NCBI RefSeq assembly: GCF_000799565.1
Contig: NZ_JUHB01000001.1
Coordinates: forward strand, 558,001-622,000
Direction of reading: 5' to 3'
Origin: Cellulophaga sp. Hel_I_12
GTDB lineage: Bacteria > Bacteroidota > Bacteroidia > Flavobacteriales > Flavobacteriaceae
Length of the DNA stretch: 64,000 nt
This document shows, one piece after another, positions 25,576-34,248 of this stretch. The notes under the pieces are model-generated. The model saw only the letters and a program-made list of their open reading frames with translations. It ran no database searches and was not told the DNA's origin. The translations under genes were made by a program, and so were the position numbers. Numbering within the stretch: position 1 is the stretch's first letter; each line of letters starts with the position of its first letter.

Positions 25576-26355
25576 ATGTTAAAAAATAAATGGACTTTAA
25601 TTCTTGGGGGTAGTAGTGGTTTAGGCTTAGCTACTGCTAAGAAATTAGCGCAACATCAATTTAATTGCATCCTTATTCATCGCGATCGGCGCAGTGAATT
25701 AGCTGAGATTGATAAAGCCTTTGAAGCCATAAAAGAAAACGGAGTTCTTTTAAAAAGTTACAATATAGATGCGACCAATGCCGTGAAAAGAGCTGAAATT
25801 ATTAACGATATTAAAACATGGATGGGTACCGATAAGATTGATGTTTTAGTACATAGTATTGCCAAAGGAAACCTAAAACCAATGTTTTCAACTACTGAAA
25901 AAACATTAGCGCATCAAGATTTTCAATTGACCTTAGAAGCTATGGCGATCAGTGTGTACGATTGGACGAACAGCTTAGTGCAGCAAAATTTATTAGCAGA
26001 GGATACGCGGATTATTGCGTTTACAAGCGAAGGAAATACGAAAGCAATTCCGAATTATGCCGCTGTATCAGCTGCAAAAGTCGCCCTAGAAGCGATTATA
26101 AGAAACATGGCTTTAGAATTTGCTCCTATCGGAATAAAAGCCAATTGCATTCAAGCCGGAGTAACAGAAACGGCGTCTTTTAAAATGATTCCTGGAAGTG
26201 AGCTCATCAAGGAAAATGCCATAAAAAGAAATCCGAATAAACGATTAACGCAACCCGAAGATATTGCCAATGTAGTGTATTTGCTTACTAGAGACGAAGC
26301 CAAATGGATTACAGGAACTATTGTAAAAGTAGATGGGGGTGAAAGTTTACGCTAA
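25576..26355 (+). CDS. FabI-like enoyl-ACP reductase (SDR) of the type III PKS cluster
   Basis: This is a short-chain dehydrogenase with nucleotide loop LGGSSGLGLATAKKL. The catalytic tyrosine and lysine are Y161 and K168, spaced Y-x6-K (YAAVSAAK). That spacing is the mark of FabI-type enoyl reductases rather than the Y-x3-K of ketoreductases. It should reduce an enoyl-ACP intermediate, matching the dehydratase that follows directly. No ketoreductase occurs in the cluster. Length 259 is normal for FabI. Confidence 0.83.
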   Translation: MLKNKWTLILGGSSGLGLATAKKLAQHQFNCILIHRDRRSELAEIDKAFEAIKENGVLLKSYNIDATNAVKRAEIINDIKTWMGTDKIDVLVHSIAKGNLKPMFSTTEKTLAHQDFQLTLEAMAISVYDWTNSLVQQNLLAEDTRIIAFTSEGNTKAIPNYAAVSAAKVALEAIIRNMALEFAPIGIKANCIQAGVTETASFKMIPGSELIKENAIKRNPNKRLTQPEDIANVVYLLTRDEAKWITGTIVKVDGGESLR

Positions 26356-26356
26356 T

Positions 26357-26809
26357 ATGAAGTATCTACATATCCTACAACATTTGCCCTATTCTAGTCC
26401 GTTTTTATTTGTAGACCAACTACGTCATGTAGATGAAAATAGCGTTGAAGGTTCTTATACTTTTCTTAAAGATGCCGACTATTACAAAGGCCATTTTAAA
26501 AATTACCCGGTAACACCTGGGGTTTTGTTAACAGAATGTTGTGCTCAAATTGGTTTGGTTTGCTTGGGAATACACTTACTTATTTCAAGTAATACTTTAG
26601 ATAATACAAAAATTAAAATTGCCTTAACAAGCTCAGAAATGGAATTCTATTTACCTGTTTTTCCCAATGAGGAAGTCCGAGTGATTTCAGAGAAAAAATA
26701 TTTCCGTTTTCAAAAATTAAAATGCTTCGTCAAGATGTATAACGCCGAGCATAAGTTAGTATGCAAAGGTACGATATCAGGTATGTTTAAAGCTACAGAA
26801 AATGAATAA
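26357..26809 (+). CDS. FabZ-like 3-hydroxyacyl-ACP dehydratase of the type III PKS cluster
   Basis: It is a hot-dog-fold dehydratase. H46 and E60 are the catalytic pair in KGHFKNYPVTPGVLLTECCAQ. It starts one base after the reductase stop and overlaps the KAS by eight bases. I use the ATG at 26357 rather than the longer frame. Together with its neighbours it completes part of a fatty-acid elongation cycle. Confidence 0.88.
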   Translation: MKYLHILQHLPYSSPFLFVDQLRHVDENSVEGSYTFLKDADYYKGHFKNYPVTPGVLLTECCAQIGLVCLGIHLLISSNTLDNTKIKIALTSSEMEFYLPVFPNEEVRVISEKKYFRFQKLKCFVKMYNAEHKLVCKGTISGMFKATENE

Positions 26810-28076
26810 TCGCGTTGTGATAACCGGATTGGGTATTTGCGCTCCAAATGGGGTAGATATTGCTAGTTTTACTCATGCGTTGAAAAACGGAATCAGTGGC
26901 ATTCGCTTTCATGAAAACTTGGCAGCTTTAGAATTCGGCTGTCAAATAGGAGGGGAGCCTGCAATTACCAAAGAATTATTAGCACACTATTTTACACCCT
27001 TACAATTGCGTGGACTGAAGGCTACAGGCATTATGTATGGCGTTATTGCCGGTGTTGATGCTTGGAAAGATGCGCAGTTACCTATAGAAAATAAAGCACA
27101 ACCCGCATGGGAAAACGGAATTATATTTGGTACCGGAATTTTAGGGGTAGATCAGTTTCGGGAGGCTATACATTTAATTGATGCCAAAAATACACGCCGA
27201 CTAGGAAGTACCTCGGTGATGCAAACCATGGCGAGCGGTATAAGCGCTTATTTGGGGGGTATCTTAGGCTGTGGAAATCAAGTGACGACAAATTCTTCGG
27301 CCTGCACTACAGGTACTGAAGGTATTTTAATGGCTTATGAGCGCATTAAACACGGAAAAGCTACCAGAATATTAACCGGTAGCTGTAGTGACAGTGGTCC
27401 GTATGTATGGGGTGGTTTTGATGCCATGCGCATTTTACCGAGGGCCTATAATGACAATCCCACGCAGGCAAGCAGGCCTATGAGTGCATCTGCTTGTGGC
27501 TTTGTACCGGGAAGTGGAGCTGGAGCTCTGGTCTTAGAATCTTTGCAAAGTGCTTTAGACAGAGGAGCTACCATTTATGCCGAAGTACTGGGCGGTGCTA
27601 TAAATAGTGGAGGTCAACGTGGTGAAGGTACCATGACAGCACCTAATAGTGAAGCTGTGCAACGTTGCATTACCGAGGCCGTCGCAGATGCGCAAATTAC
27701 CAAAAATGATATTGATGTGGTCAACGGACATTTAACGGCCACGAGTAAAGACGGATTAGAAATTGAGAATTGGAGTAAAGCTTTGGAACGCGAACAGCTT
27801 GATTTTCCTTATATGAATTCATTTAAAGGAACAGTCGGACATTGTTTAGCAGCAGCAGGGAGTATTGAAGCGGTAGCCAGTATTCTTCAATTTAAAGAAG
27901 GGCTTGTTTTTAAAAATACGAATTGTGACGATTTAAACCCTGAAATTGAGGCTATCGTGCATCCTACGAAAATACCGAGAGAAACTATAGCCTACCAACC
28001 CAATATCATTGCAAAAGCAAGTTTTGGTTTTGGTGATGTAAATGCTTGCGTTATTTTTAAGCGGTTTGAGTCCTAA
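26802..28076 (+). CDS. Beta-ketoacyl-ACP synthase (FabF-like) of the type III PKS cluster
   Basis: This is a condensing enzyme of the KAS I/II type. The triad is C168 (NSSACTTGTEG), H310 (NGHLTATSKDG) and H347 (GTVGHCLAAAGSIEA). Length 424 and the ending GFGDVNACVIFKR are typical of FabF. It probably elongates the acyl chain on the cluster's ACP before transfer to the type III PKS. Confidence 0.92.
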   Translation: MNNRVVITGLGICAPNGVDIASFTHALKNGISGIRFHENLAALEFGCQIGGEPAITKELLAHYFTPLQLRGLKATGIMYGVIAGVDAWKDAQLPIENKAQPAWENGIIFGTGILGVDQFREAIHLIDAKNTRRLGSTSVMQTMASGISAYLGGILGCGNQVTTNSSACTTGTEGILMAYERIKHGKATRILTGSCSDSGPYVWGGFDAMRILPRAYNDNPTQASRPMSASACGFVPGSGAGALVLESLQSALDRGATIYAEVLGGAINSGGQRGEGTMTAPNSEAVQRCITEAVADAQITKNDIDVVNGHLTATSKDGLEIENWSKALEREQLDFPYMNSFKGTVGHCLAAAGSIEAVASILQFKEGLVFKNTNCDDLNPEIEAIVHPTKIPRETIAYQPNIIAKASFGFGDVNACVIFKRFES

Positions 28077-28114
28077 TGTCGAAAGTCGAAAGAAAAATTG
28101 ATAGGTAGAGGCTC

Positions 28115-28170
28115 GTAAATTTGATGAAATTTACCCGGTACTCATCAGATTGCTTCGCTTTGCAAGCAAT
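28115..28170. repeat. Two short inverted repeats between KAS and ACP genes
   Basis: GTAAATTT and AAATTTAC (28115-28122 and 28127-28134) flank GATG. ATTGCTT and AAGCAAT (28149-28155 and 28164-28170) form a second pair. Neither has a T-tract, so they are not clear terminators. The preceding GTCGAAAG-rich stretch resembles the start of the gap at 62.13 kb. Confidence 0.45.
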
Positions 28171-28199
28171 TAGTGTTAATTAAAAAATGGAATAAAAAA

Positions 28200-28457
28200 A
28201 TGAATACAGAAGAACGTTACCAAAAATTAAAGGCTATCGTAAAAATATACCTACCAGAAGATGTTTCCGTAGATGACATAAGCATCGAAAGTCATTTTAT
28301 CAATGAATTAAATATCAATTCTGCCAATCTCGTCGACATTGTTTTAGATGTTGAAGACGCTTTTGATATTATGCTTGAAAATGCCGATATGGACCAAATG
28401 CAAACGGTTAAGGATGCCTTAGAGATTATTGATACAAAATTAAAAGCTAAGCTTTAA
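28200..28457 (+). CDS. Acyl carrier protein of the type III PKS cluster
   Basis: This is an 85-residue carrier protein with an acidic four-helix pattern. The phosphopantetheine serine is S41 in ELNINSANLVDIVLDVED; the usual DSL tripeptide is replaced by NSA, so it is a divergent, specialised ACP. It is 123 bases after the KAS with two hairpin-like repeats between. I use the ATG at 28200; the longer frame starts at GTG within a hairpin. Its stop directly abuts the convergent terC-like gene. Confidence 0.87.
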   Translation: MNTEERYQKLKAIVKIYLPEDVSVDDISIESHFINELNINSANLVDIVLDVEDAFDIMLENADMDQMQTVKDALEIIDTKLKAKL

Positions 28458-29426
28458 TTATTCTTCCGTGGTATTCTTAGGTTCAGTTTCTTCTTTTTCT
28501 TTAATGAGTACCGAAGCCAATACACCTCCTAATAAGGATGCTGCAATTACGGTCAAGGACAGCCATTCTGGTATTTCAATTTGATGTGAAAATAACATTT
28601 TTAAACCTACGTAGGCCAATATCACCACAAGGCTATAATTGATAAAACGGAATTTCTGTAACATTCTTGAAATCAGGAAATACATAGATCGCAGGCCTAG
28701 AATTGCAAAGATATTAGAGGTAAAAACAATAAAGGGGTCTGCGGTAATGGCTAAAATAGCGGGAATACTGTCTAAAGCGAATAAAATATCGGTCAACTCA
28801 ATCACGACTAAAGCTACAAAAAGTGGTGTAGCCGCATTTAATCCCATCCGTTTTACAAAAAAATCATGTCCGTTTAATTGAGAGGTGATCGGATATATTT
28901 TTTTTATTTGTCTAAAGACAAAAGAATTTTTAGGATCAAACTCGTGATCATCACCCTTAAGCATTTTAAAAGCGGTATATAAAAGAAAAACACCGAAAAC
29001 ATAAATAATCCAATCAAAACGGGTAATTAATGCCACGCCAAAAAATATCATTAATGCACGGAATACAATAGCTCCCAAAATTCCCCAAAATAAAACCCGG
29101 TGTTGGTAAATAGGCGGAATTTTAAAGGTCGAAAATATAACAGCGATCACAAACACATTGTCAATGCTCAAGGATAATTCGATTAAGTATCCCGTAATAT
29201 ATTTTAAAACAGCACTGTCAGGAGTTAAGCCAGTTGAATTAGCTATAAGACCTTCCGTAAACAACCAATAAATAACACCACTAAAACTCAAAGCAACCGT
29301 AACCCAGACTGCCGTCCAGATGCCCGCTTCCTTCGATTTAATGATATGATCTTCTTTATTAAAAACGCCTAGGTCTAGCGCTAGAAAAAAAATAATAAGA
29401 GCCAAAAATAATATCCAAACGATCAT
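28458..29426 (-). CDS. TerC/Alx-family membrane protein
   Basis: This is an inner-membrane protein of about eight to nine hydrophobic spans. The family core with its acidic membrane residues is seen in GYLIELSLSIDNVFVIAVIF and VVIELTDILFALDSIPAILA. TerC/Alx proteins are linked to manganese export and tellurite resistance. Length 322 is typical. No ter genes are adjacent. Confidence 0.92.
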   Translation of the reverse strand: MIVWILFLALIIFFLALDLGVFNKEDHIIKSKEAGIWTAVWVTVALSFSGVIYWLFTEGLIANSTGLTPDSAVLKYITGYLIELSLSIDNVFVIAVIFSTFKIPPIYQHRVLFWGILGAIVFRALMIFFGVALITRFDWIIYVFGVFLLYTAFKMLKGDDHEFDPKNSFVFRQIKKIYPITSQLNGHDFFVKRMGLNAATPLFVALVVIELTDILFALDSIPAILAITADPFIVFTSNIFAILGLRSMYFLISRMLQKFRFINYSLVVILAYVGLKMLFSHQIEIPEWLSLTVIAASLLGGVLASVLIKEKEETEPKNTTEE

Positions 29427-29610
29427 AAGCTACTTTTTAAAGATGTAAATGTACTCATCATTTCAGAATCCATAATAATCAAATGCCATTATTTTTTTAA
29501 AACCTAATCTTCCCTCATTCCCGCCATTATTTAAATAAAATAAGTAGGCTTCAGGATAATTTTAGTACATTTAAAATCAATACATCAATACACCTTAAAA
29601 CAAAAACCAG

Positions 29611-31497
29611 ATGAAAAACAAAACATCACTCTTACTAGTGCTACTTATCTTTTTAGGGAGCCTAGGAACTACACTAAATGCACAATCGGAGATTTTAAAA
29701 AAGCTAGAAGAAATAGCTGTTGTTGATCAAAAAGTAATGATGCCGATGCGCGACGGTGTGCGATTGGCAACCGATATTTATCGTCCTAAAACAGGAGGTC
29801 CAGTACCTATTATTTTTTCGAGAACGCCGTATAATTTTAATACTTGGCAAAACGGTAAGGAAAGTACAAGAACCTTAGAAACAGCCTATAAAATGGTAGA
29901 AAAGGGCTATGCCTATGTGGTTCAAAATGAGCGTGGTCGTTATTTTTCAGAAGGGGAGTGGGATATCCTGGGAACGCCACTCACCGATGGCTATGACGCC
30001 TTTACCTGGATGAAAGAACAAAGTTGGTCTAATGGAAAAATAGGTACCTTAGGCTGCTCTTCAACCGCAGAATGGCAAATGGCAGTGGCTGCCCTTGATC
30101 ACCCCTCGCATGCCGCTATGGTACCACAAGGTTTTGGTGCCGGGGTGGGCACCGTAGGTAAGTTTCAAGAACAAGGAAATTGGTACCGAGGAGGAGCAGA
30201 GCAACTCTTATTTTTCTCTTGGCTGTACGGGGTAGAACACGATAAATTTAAACCGCGAATTCCTGCTGGAGCAACCCAAGAAGATTTAATCCGAATTTCT
30301 AGATTTTATGACCTGGGTCCTGAAAATCCACCTGTAGATATGCTCGAGGCTTTATCGCATTTACCTATTCAAGATATTTTAAAAAACATCAACGGAAAAA
30401 AGGAAATTTTTGATAAAATGGTAACGCGCAAACCAAATGATCCTGCCTGGTTTGAAGGCGGACTCTATCATGATACCATGGATTTTAGCGTACCAAGTTT
30501 TTGGTTTGCTTCGTGGTATGACGTTTCTATTAGTCCTAATATCGCCTTATTCAATCATGTTCGTGAAAATGCGAAAGAAGCGATGATCCGCGATAATCAG
30601 TATTTAGTAATCGCTCCCACCTTACATTGTGCTTATACCAGAGCTACAGAAGATACGGTGGTAGGCGAGCGCAGTGTTGGTGACGCCCGTTTAAATTACG
30701 AAGAGCAAATTATGGCCTGGTTTGATTTATGGTTGAAAGATGCGTCTAACGATTTTAAGGAAAAAACACCCAGAGTACAATACTATACGATGGGGAGCAA
30801 TACTTGGCAATCTTCAGAAGAATGGCCTCCAAAAAATGCTAAAATGACCAGCTATTATTTGTCTAGCGGTGGCAATGCCAATAGCTTAAACGGTGATGGA
30901 GTTTTAAGTACAAAACCACCTAAATCAGATATGCCTGACAGCTTTACCTATGATCCCATGAATCCTGTGATGTCGTACGGCGGTAATGTATGTTGCACGG
31001 GTAATGCTGTTCAAGGAGGTGCCTTTGATCAACAGCAAATGGAACAGAGAGAAGATATTTTGGTATATACCACGGCTCCCTTGAAAGAAGGAGTAGAAGT
31101 TTCAGGCTTTATAGAAACAAAGCTTTTTGTTTCATCGGATGTGAAAGACACGGATTTTACCATTAAATTAATTGATGTATACCCAGACGGTCGTGCCTAT
31201 AATTTAGATGAAACCATACAACGAGTGCGCTATAGAGAAGGCTATGATAAAGAAGTGTTTATGGAAAAAGGTATGGTCTATGAGGTTAATTTAACCCCAA
31301 TGTCTACTAGTAATTACTTTAAAGAAGGGCACAGCATTCGTATTGAAATATCGAGTAGTAACTTTCCAAGATTTGCAAGAAACCTCAATACGGGAGGTGA
31401 TAATTACAATGAGAAAGAGGGTGTCATTGCCCATAATAAAATTCACCATAGTAAAAAGCAAGCCTCAGAAATACGCCTGCCAATTGTAAAAAAATAA
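29611..31497 (+). CDS. CocE/NonD-family hydrolase (X-Pro dipeptidyl-peptidase S15 type)
   Basis: After a signal peptide of about 24 residues comes an alpha/beta hydrolase with nucleophile loop GCSSTAEWQ (S150), preceded by the family N-terminal [21 protein letters not shown]-terminal jelly-roll domain (about 420-620, with [20 protein letters not shown]) completes the CocE/S15 layout. It should cleave esters or acyl-proline peptides in the periplasm. Substrate unknown. A strong terminator follows. Confidence 0.9.
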   Translation: MKNKTSLLLVLLIFLGSLGTTLNAQSEILKKLEEIAVVDQKVMMPMRDGVRLATDIYRPKTGGPVPIIFSRTPYNFNTWQNGKESTRTLETAYKMVEKGYAYVVQNERGRYFSEGEWDILGTPLTDGYDAFTWMKEQSWSNGKIGTLGCSSTAEWQMAVAALDHPSHAAMVPQGFGAGVGTVGKFQEQGNWYRGGAEQLLFFSWLYGVEHDKFKPRIPAGATQEDLIRISRFYDLGPENPPVDMLEALSHLPIQDILKNINGKKEIFDKMVTRKPNDPAWFEGGLYHDTMDFSVPSFWFASWYDVSISPNIALFNHVRENAKEAMIRDNQYLVIAPTLHCAYTRATEDTVVGERSVGDARLNYEEQIMAWFDLWLKDASNDFKEKTPRVQYYTMGSNTWQSSEEWPPKNAKMTSYYLSSGGNANSLNGDGVLSTKPPKSDMPDSFTYDPMNPVMSYGGNVCCTGNAVQGGAFDQQQMEQREDILVYTTAPLKEGVEVSGFIETKLFVSSDVKDTDFTIKLIDVYPDGRAYNLDETIQRVRYREGYDKEVFMEKGMVYEVNLTPMSTSNYFKEGHSIRIEISSSNFPRFARNLNTGGDNYNEKEGVIAHNKIHHSKKQASEIRLPIVKK

Positions 31498-31541
31498 AGC
31501 GAATTAAAACCAAGCGTACAACGCGCTTTCCATGTTCATCT

Positions 31542-31583
31542 AAAAAAAAGCCCAAACTGTGATTACAGCTTGGGCTTTTTTTT
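31542..31583. terminator. Bidirectional terminator between the CocE and HPF genes
   Basis: An A-run plus GCCCAAACTGT pairs with ACAGCTTGGGC plus a T-run, giving a strong stem that works on both strands and serves two convergent genes. Confidence 0.93.
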
Positions 31584-31600
31584 AGAGGTGAATACTAGTA

Positions 31601-31906
31601 TTACTTAACTCTACTTAGCTTGTCTTTACGCTTTTTAAGCTGACGTTCTAAGTCATCAACAGATTGCATGATCGAGGCTTCAAAATTACCATTACTTGAT
31701 TCTGCAAACAAACGAGGTCCAGGAATACTCAAGCGAATATTACAAATCATTCCCGTATCAGGGCTAGAGGTGTTTTCCGTTTTAAAAAATACATCAGCTC
31801 GGATAATGTTATCAAACTTATCAAAAAGCTTGCTCAACTTTTTACCGGTGAAAATTTCTAGACGTTCACTCGCTTTAACATCGTCGTACTCATAATTGAT
31901 ATTCAT
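31601..31906 (-). CDS. hpf: Ribosome hibernation promoting factor (short HPF/RaiA type)
   Basis: This 101-residue protein matches the S30AE family (INYEYDDVKASERLEIFTG at the start, then IRLSIPGPRLFAES, and the ending DDLERQLKKRKDKL). It binds the decoding centre and silences ribosomes in stationary phase. It is the short form, lacking the dimerising C-terminal domain of long HPF. It stands alone and ends at the bidirectional terminator. Confidence 0.92.
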   Translation of the reverse strand: MNINYEYDDVKASERLEIFTGKKLSKLFDKFDNIIRADVFFKTENTSSPDTGMICNIRLSIPGPRLFAESSNGNFEASIMQSVDDLERQLKKRKDKLSRVK

Positions 31907-32071
31907 ATATTATTATTTTAAAAAATGATACTTTGATTACTTCCTTAAAGTAGAAAATTAAATATACCACATTTTTTTGGGAATCTTGACATTAGAAAGC
32001 GTTAAATAGCATGTTAAATTACAGCGAGATTGAAGTAAAATTCGTACCTTAATGGGAGACTTTAAAACCTA

Positions 32072-32422
32072 ATGGATATGGAACATACAGAACAAATTTC
32101 GGGACGTCAAAAACCATTACGAGAAAGCAACGCGTATCTTATTCAGTTAGAACGGTCTACGAACGATCTAATTCAGAGTACCATTCTGCTCAATAGTTAT
32201 TGTTATGAACCAAAAACAAGAGAATTATTTGAGTTGAAAAGTGTACTTAAAGAAAAGTTTAAACAACTATTGCAGGGAAATAGTAGCCTTAAGCAACAGC
32301 TGCATCAAAAACAAACGGATGCTAACGAACTTAGGATGGGTATTAAAGCCCAAATTAAAAGGATAGAGCAACTGCATAAAGAGATTAAAGAATACTGCTG
32401 TTTAAGCCATAGCGATTCGTAA
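32072..32422 (+). CDS. Small helical protein of unknown function
   Basis: The 116 residues are hydrophilic and largely helical, with a likely coiled coil from about 70 to 110 (LKQQLHQKQTDANELR and on). There is no signal peptide or membrane span, and I recognise no family. It is followed after 41 bases by a lipoprotein gene on the same strand. It could be a spurious frame, although its length and helical composition favour a real protein. Confidence 0.5.
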   Translation: MDMEHTEQISGRQKPLRESNAYLIQLERSTNDLIQSTILLNSYCYEPKTRELFELKSVLKEKFKQLLQGNSSLKQQLHQKQTDANELRMGIKAQIKRIEQLHKEIKEYCCLSHSDS

Positions 32423-32463
32423 TTTACGGTATAAATTTTGATACTTATTTAGAAAAAAAATCC

Positions 32464-33012
32464 ATGAAAAACCTTTTTATAGCAAGCTTATTTTTACTTA
32501 TCGCTTGTGGAAGCACCCAAAAGACAATAGCGCCAAGTGCTGAAAGTAGCGCTTTAGACCAATTACTAGCCATTAAAAACTTTAGCATTAGCGCTGACTG
32601 GGCGTACCCAAATGCTACAGCGAGTATGGCAGCCCTTTCGAATACAGGGATATTGGGTGTTGGAAATACGGCCAATGCTATTAATTTAATTGGAAATCCT
32701 AATTTTTTAAAAGTAGAAGGGGACAGCATCTCTGCCTTTTTGCCTTATTATGGAGAACGACAAATGGGCGGTGGGTATGGTTCAGATAATGGTATTGAGT
32801 TTAACGGAATTCCGGAAACCTATAGCCTTAAAAAAGACGAACAAAAGCAGCGCTACAGTATGGAATTTACCATCAGTGGTAATACTACCGAAGTCTTTAA
32901 TGTGAATATAGATTTTTTTCCCAACACTACCGCGCAAATAAATATCTTCAGTTCACAGCGCAGAGGAATTCGATATCAAGGCAATGTAACTGCTCTTAAG
33001 AACGAAAAGTAG
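32464..33012 (+). CDS. DUF4251-type lipoprotein
   Basis: A lipobox (FLLIACGS) is followed by a domain matching Bacteroidota DUF4251 proteins: FSISADWAYPN, then DSISAFLPYYGERQMGGGY and a final strand pattern with INIFSSQRRGIRYQGNV. It is lipid-anchored in the envelope. Function unknown. Confidence 0.8.
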   Translation: MKNLFIASLFLLIACGSTQKTIAPSAESSALDQLLAIKNFSISADWAYPNATASMAALSNTGILGVGNTANAINLIGNPNFLKVEGDSISAFLPYYGERQMGGGYGSDNGIEFNGIPETYSLKKDEQKQRYSMEFTISGNTTEVFNVNIDFFPNTTAQINIFSSQRRGIRYQGNVTALKNEK

Positions 33013-33134
33013 GGCTCATCTTTAAACATCCTCAAGAACTCAAAAAATAGTTATGAGCACTTTGTAGTAAACAGTACTCATGGTGAAAAGTTTTTTTTGA
33101 CAATACTAGGATAAAAAATGCAAACTATTAAAAT

Positions 33135-33599
33135 ATGAAAGAAACAAACGAGTTTTATATGGAAAGAGCTATCGCATTGGCGGCTGAAGGTATGAATGCC
33201 GATGCAGGAAGACCTTTCGGTGCCGTGGTCGTAAAAGATGATGAAATCATTGCAGAAGCCTATAACCAAGTAACTACTATGAATGATCCCACAGCACACG
33301 CAGAAATTGTGGCGATGCGTAAAGCCTGCGAAAAGCTCAATAACTTTGAATTAAGAGATTGTATCATTTATACCTCATGTGAACCTTGCCCCATGTGTTT
33401 GGGAGCCATTTATTGGTCTCAAGCTAAAATGGTTTATTATGGGTGTAGCCGCAAAGACGCTGCTGCCTATAATTTTGACGATCAGTTTATCTATGACGAG
33501 CTAGATAGGGACATGAAAGACCGTAACATTCAATTTGTACAACTCGCTCAAAAGAAAGCGGTAAAAGTGTTTGAGGCTTGGGGACAACGAAATAGCTAA
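33135..33599 (+). CDS. Nucleoside/guanine deaminase (cytidine-deaminase fold)
   Basis: This is a zinc-dependent cytoplasmic deaminase. H55 and E57 (THAEIVAMRKAC region) and C85/C88 (CEPCPMCLG) form the metal site. The ending DDQFIYDEL with KAVKVFEAW resembles guanine deaminase of the GuaD type rather than the tRNA adenosine deaminase TadA. It converts guanine to xanthine if so. Length 154 is right for the family. Confidence 0.88.
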   Translation: MKETNEFYMERAIALAAEGMNADAGRPFGAVVVKDDEIIAEAYNQVTTMNDPTAHAEIVAMRKACEKLNNFELRDCIIYTSCEPCPMCLGAIYWSQAKMVYYGCSRKDAAAYNFDDQFIYDELDRDMKDRNIQFVQLAQKKAVKVFEAWGQRNS

Positions 33600-33606
33600 G
33601 TTACAT

Positions 33607-33634
33607 GTTGTTGGTTGCTAGTTGTTGATTGATG
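33607..33634. repeat. Heptamer-periodic tandem array
   Basis: Four 7-base units (GTTGTTG, GTTGCTA, GTTGTTG, ATTGATG) lie a few bases after the deaminase stop codon. The period matches the arrays at 17.7 and 62.2 kb. Confidence 0.55.
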
Positions 33635-33689
33635 TAAAAGTATAATACCAACAGGACCTTTTCAATAATTCTATTTTACATAATATAAA

Positions 33690-34010
33690 TTATAGAACAA
33701 ATGATAACAATTAGCGAATAGCGCCTTTGGGCGATATTTGATATAATATCAGATATAACAACACGTAAGTGTTTTATATCGGCAGATATTATGTCAAAGG
33801 TAATTATGGCTTCGTTAGAATAATCAGTGAATAATTATCCAACGCTTGCCAACGCCAAAATAAAAGCTAACCTTTTTGCTCTTATTATAAATCTCTTATT
33901 CGGTAAAATGCACGTAACAAAAAATTTTAGACGATTACTCACGTCTTTAATATTGTTTTAGACGAGTTCGTAAATGCGCTACATTTCTCGTGGATTGCCA
34001 CAAGAGCATA
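33690..34010. repeat. Mosaic copy of the dispersed intergenic repeat
   Basis: Bases 33690-33830 share a module with 43750-43850 (AGCGCCTTTGGGCGATATTT against AGCGCTTTTGGGTGATATTT, then the GATATAAT and GCAGATATAAT stretches). Bases 33934-34010 (AATATTGTTTTAGACGAGTT onward) match the left half of the copies at 47.7 and 50.0 kb. No ORF is present. The gap continues to 34248 without other visible content. Confidence 0.6.
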
Positions 34011-34248
34011 AATTTTAATAAATCGACTTTTTAGGAGATTCACAAAAACATTTGAAGTTTCTGCAAATAAATAAAGATGTGAGTAAATATAAATTTCTAA
34101 GCACTTATTATATTTAGAACTTCAATTATACGTAATATTTATAAATGAAATTATGAGTTTTAACTACGGTTATCAAAAAAATCAACAATGTGAAAGGTTC
34201 AGTATTTGGCATAAAACCTATTAAAGCGACCCATAGATAATACTTAAT

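Noticed and set aside
22496-28457. Aryl polyene or flexirubin cluster
   Set aside because: A type III PKS is present and the ketoreductase, acyltransferases, transporters and ammonia-lyase genes typical of those clusters are missing.
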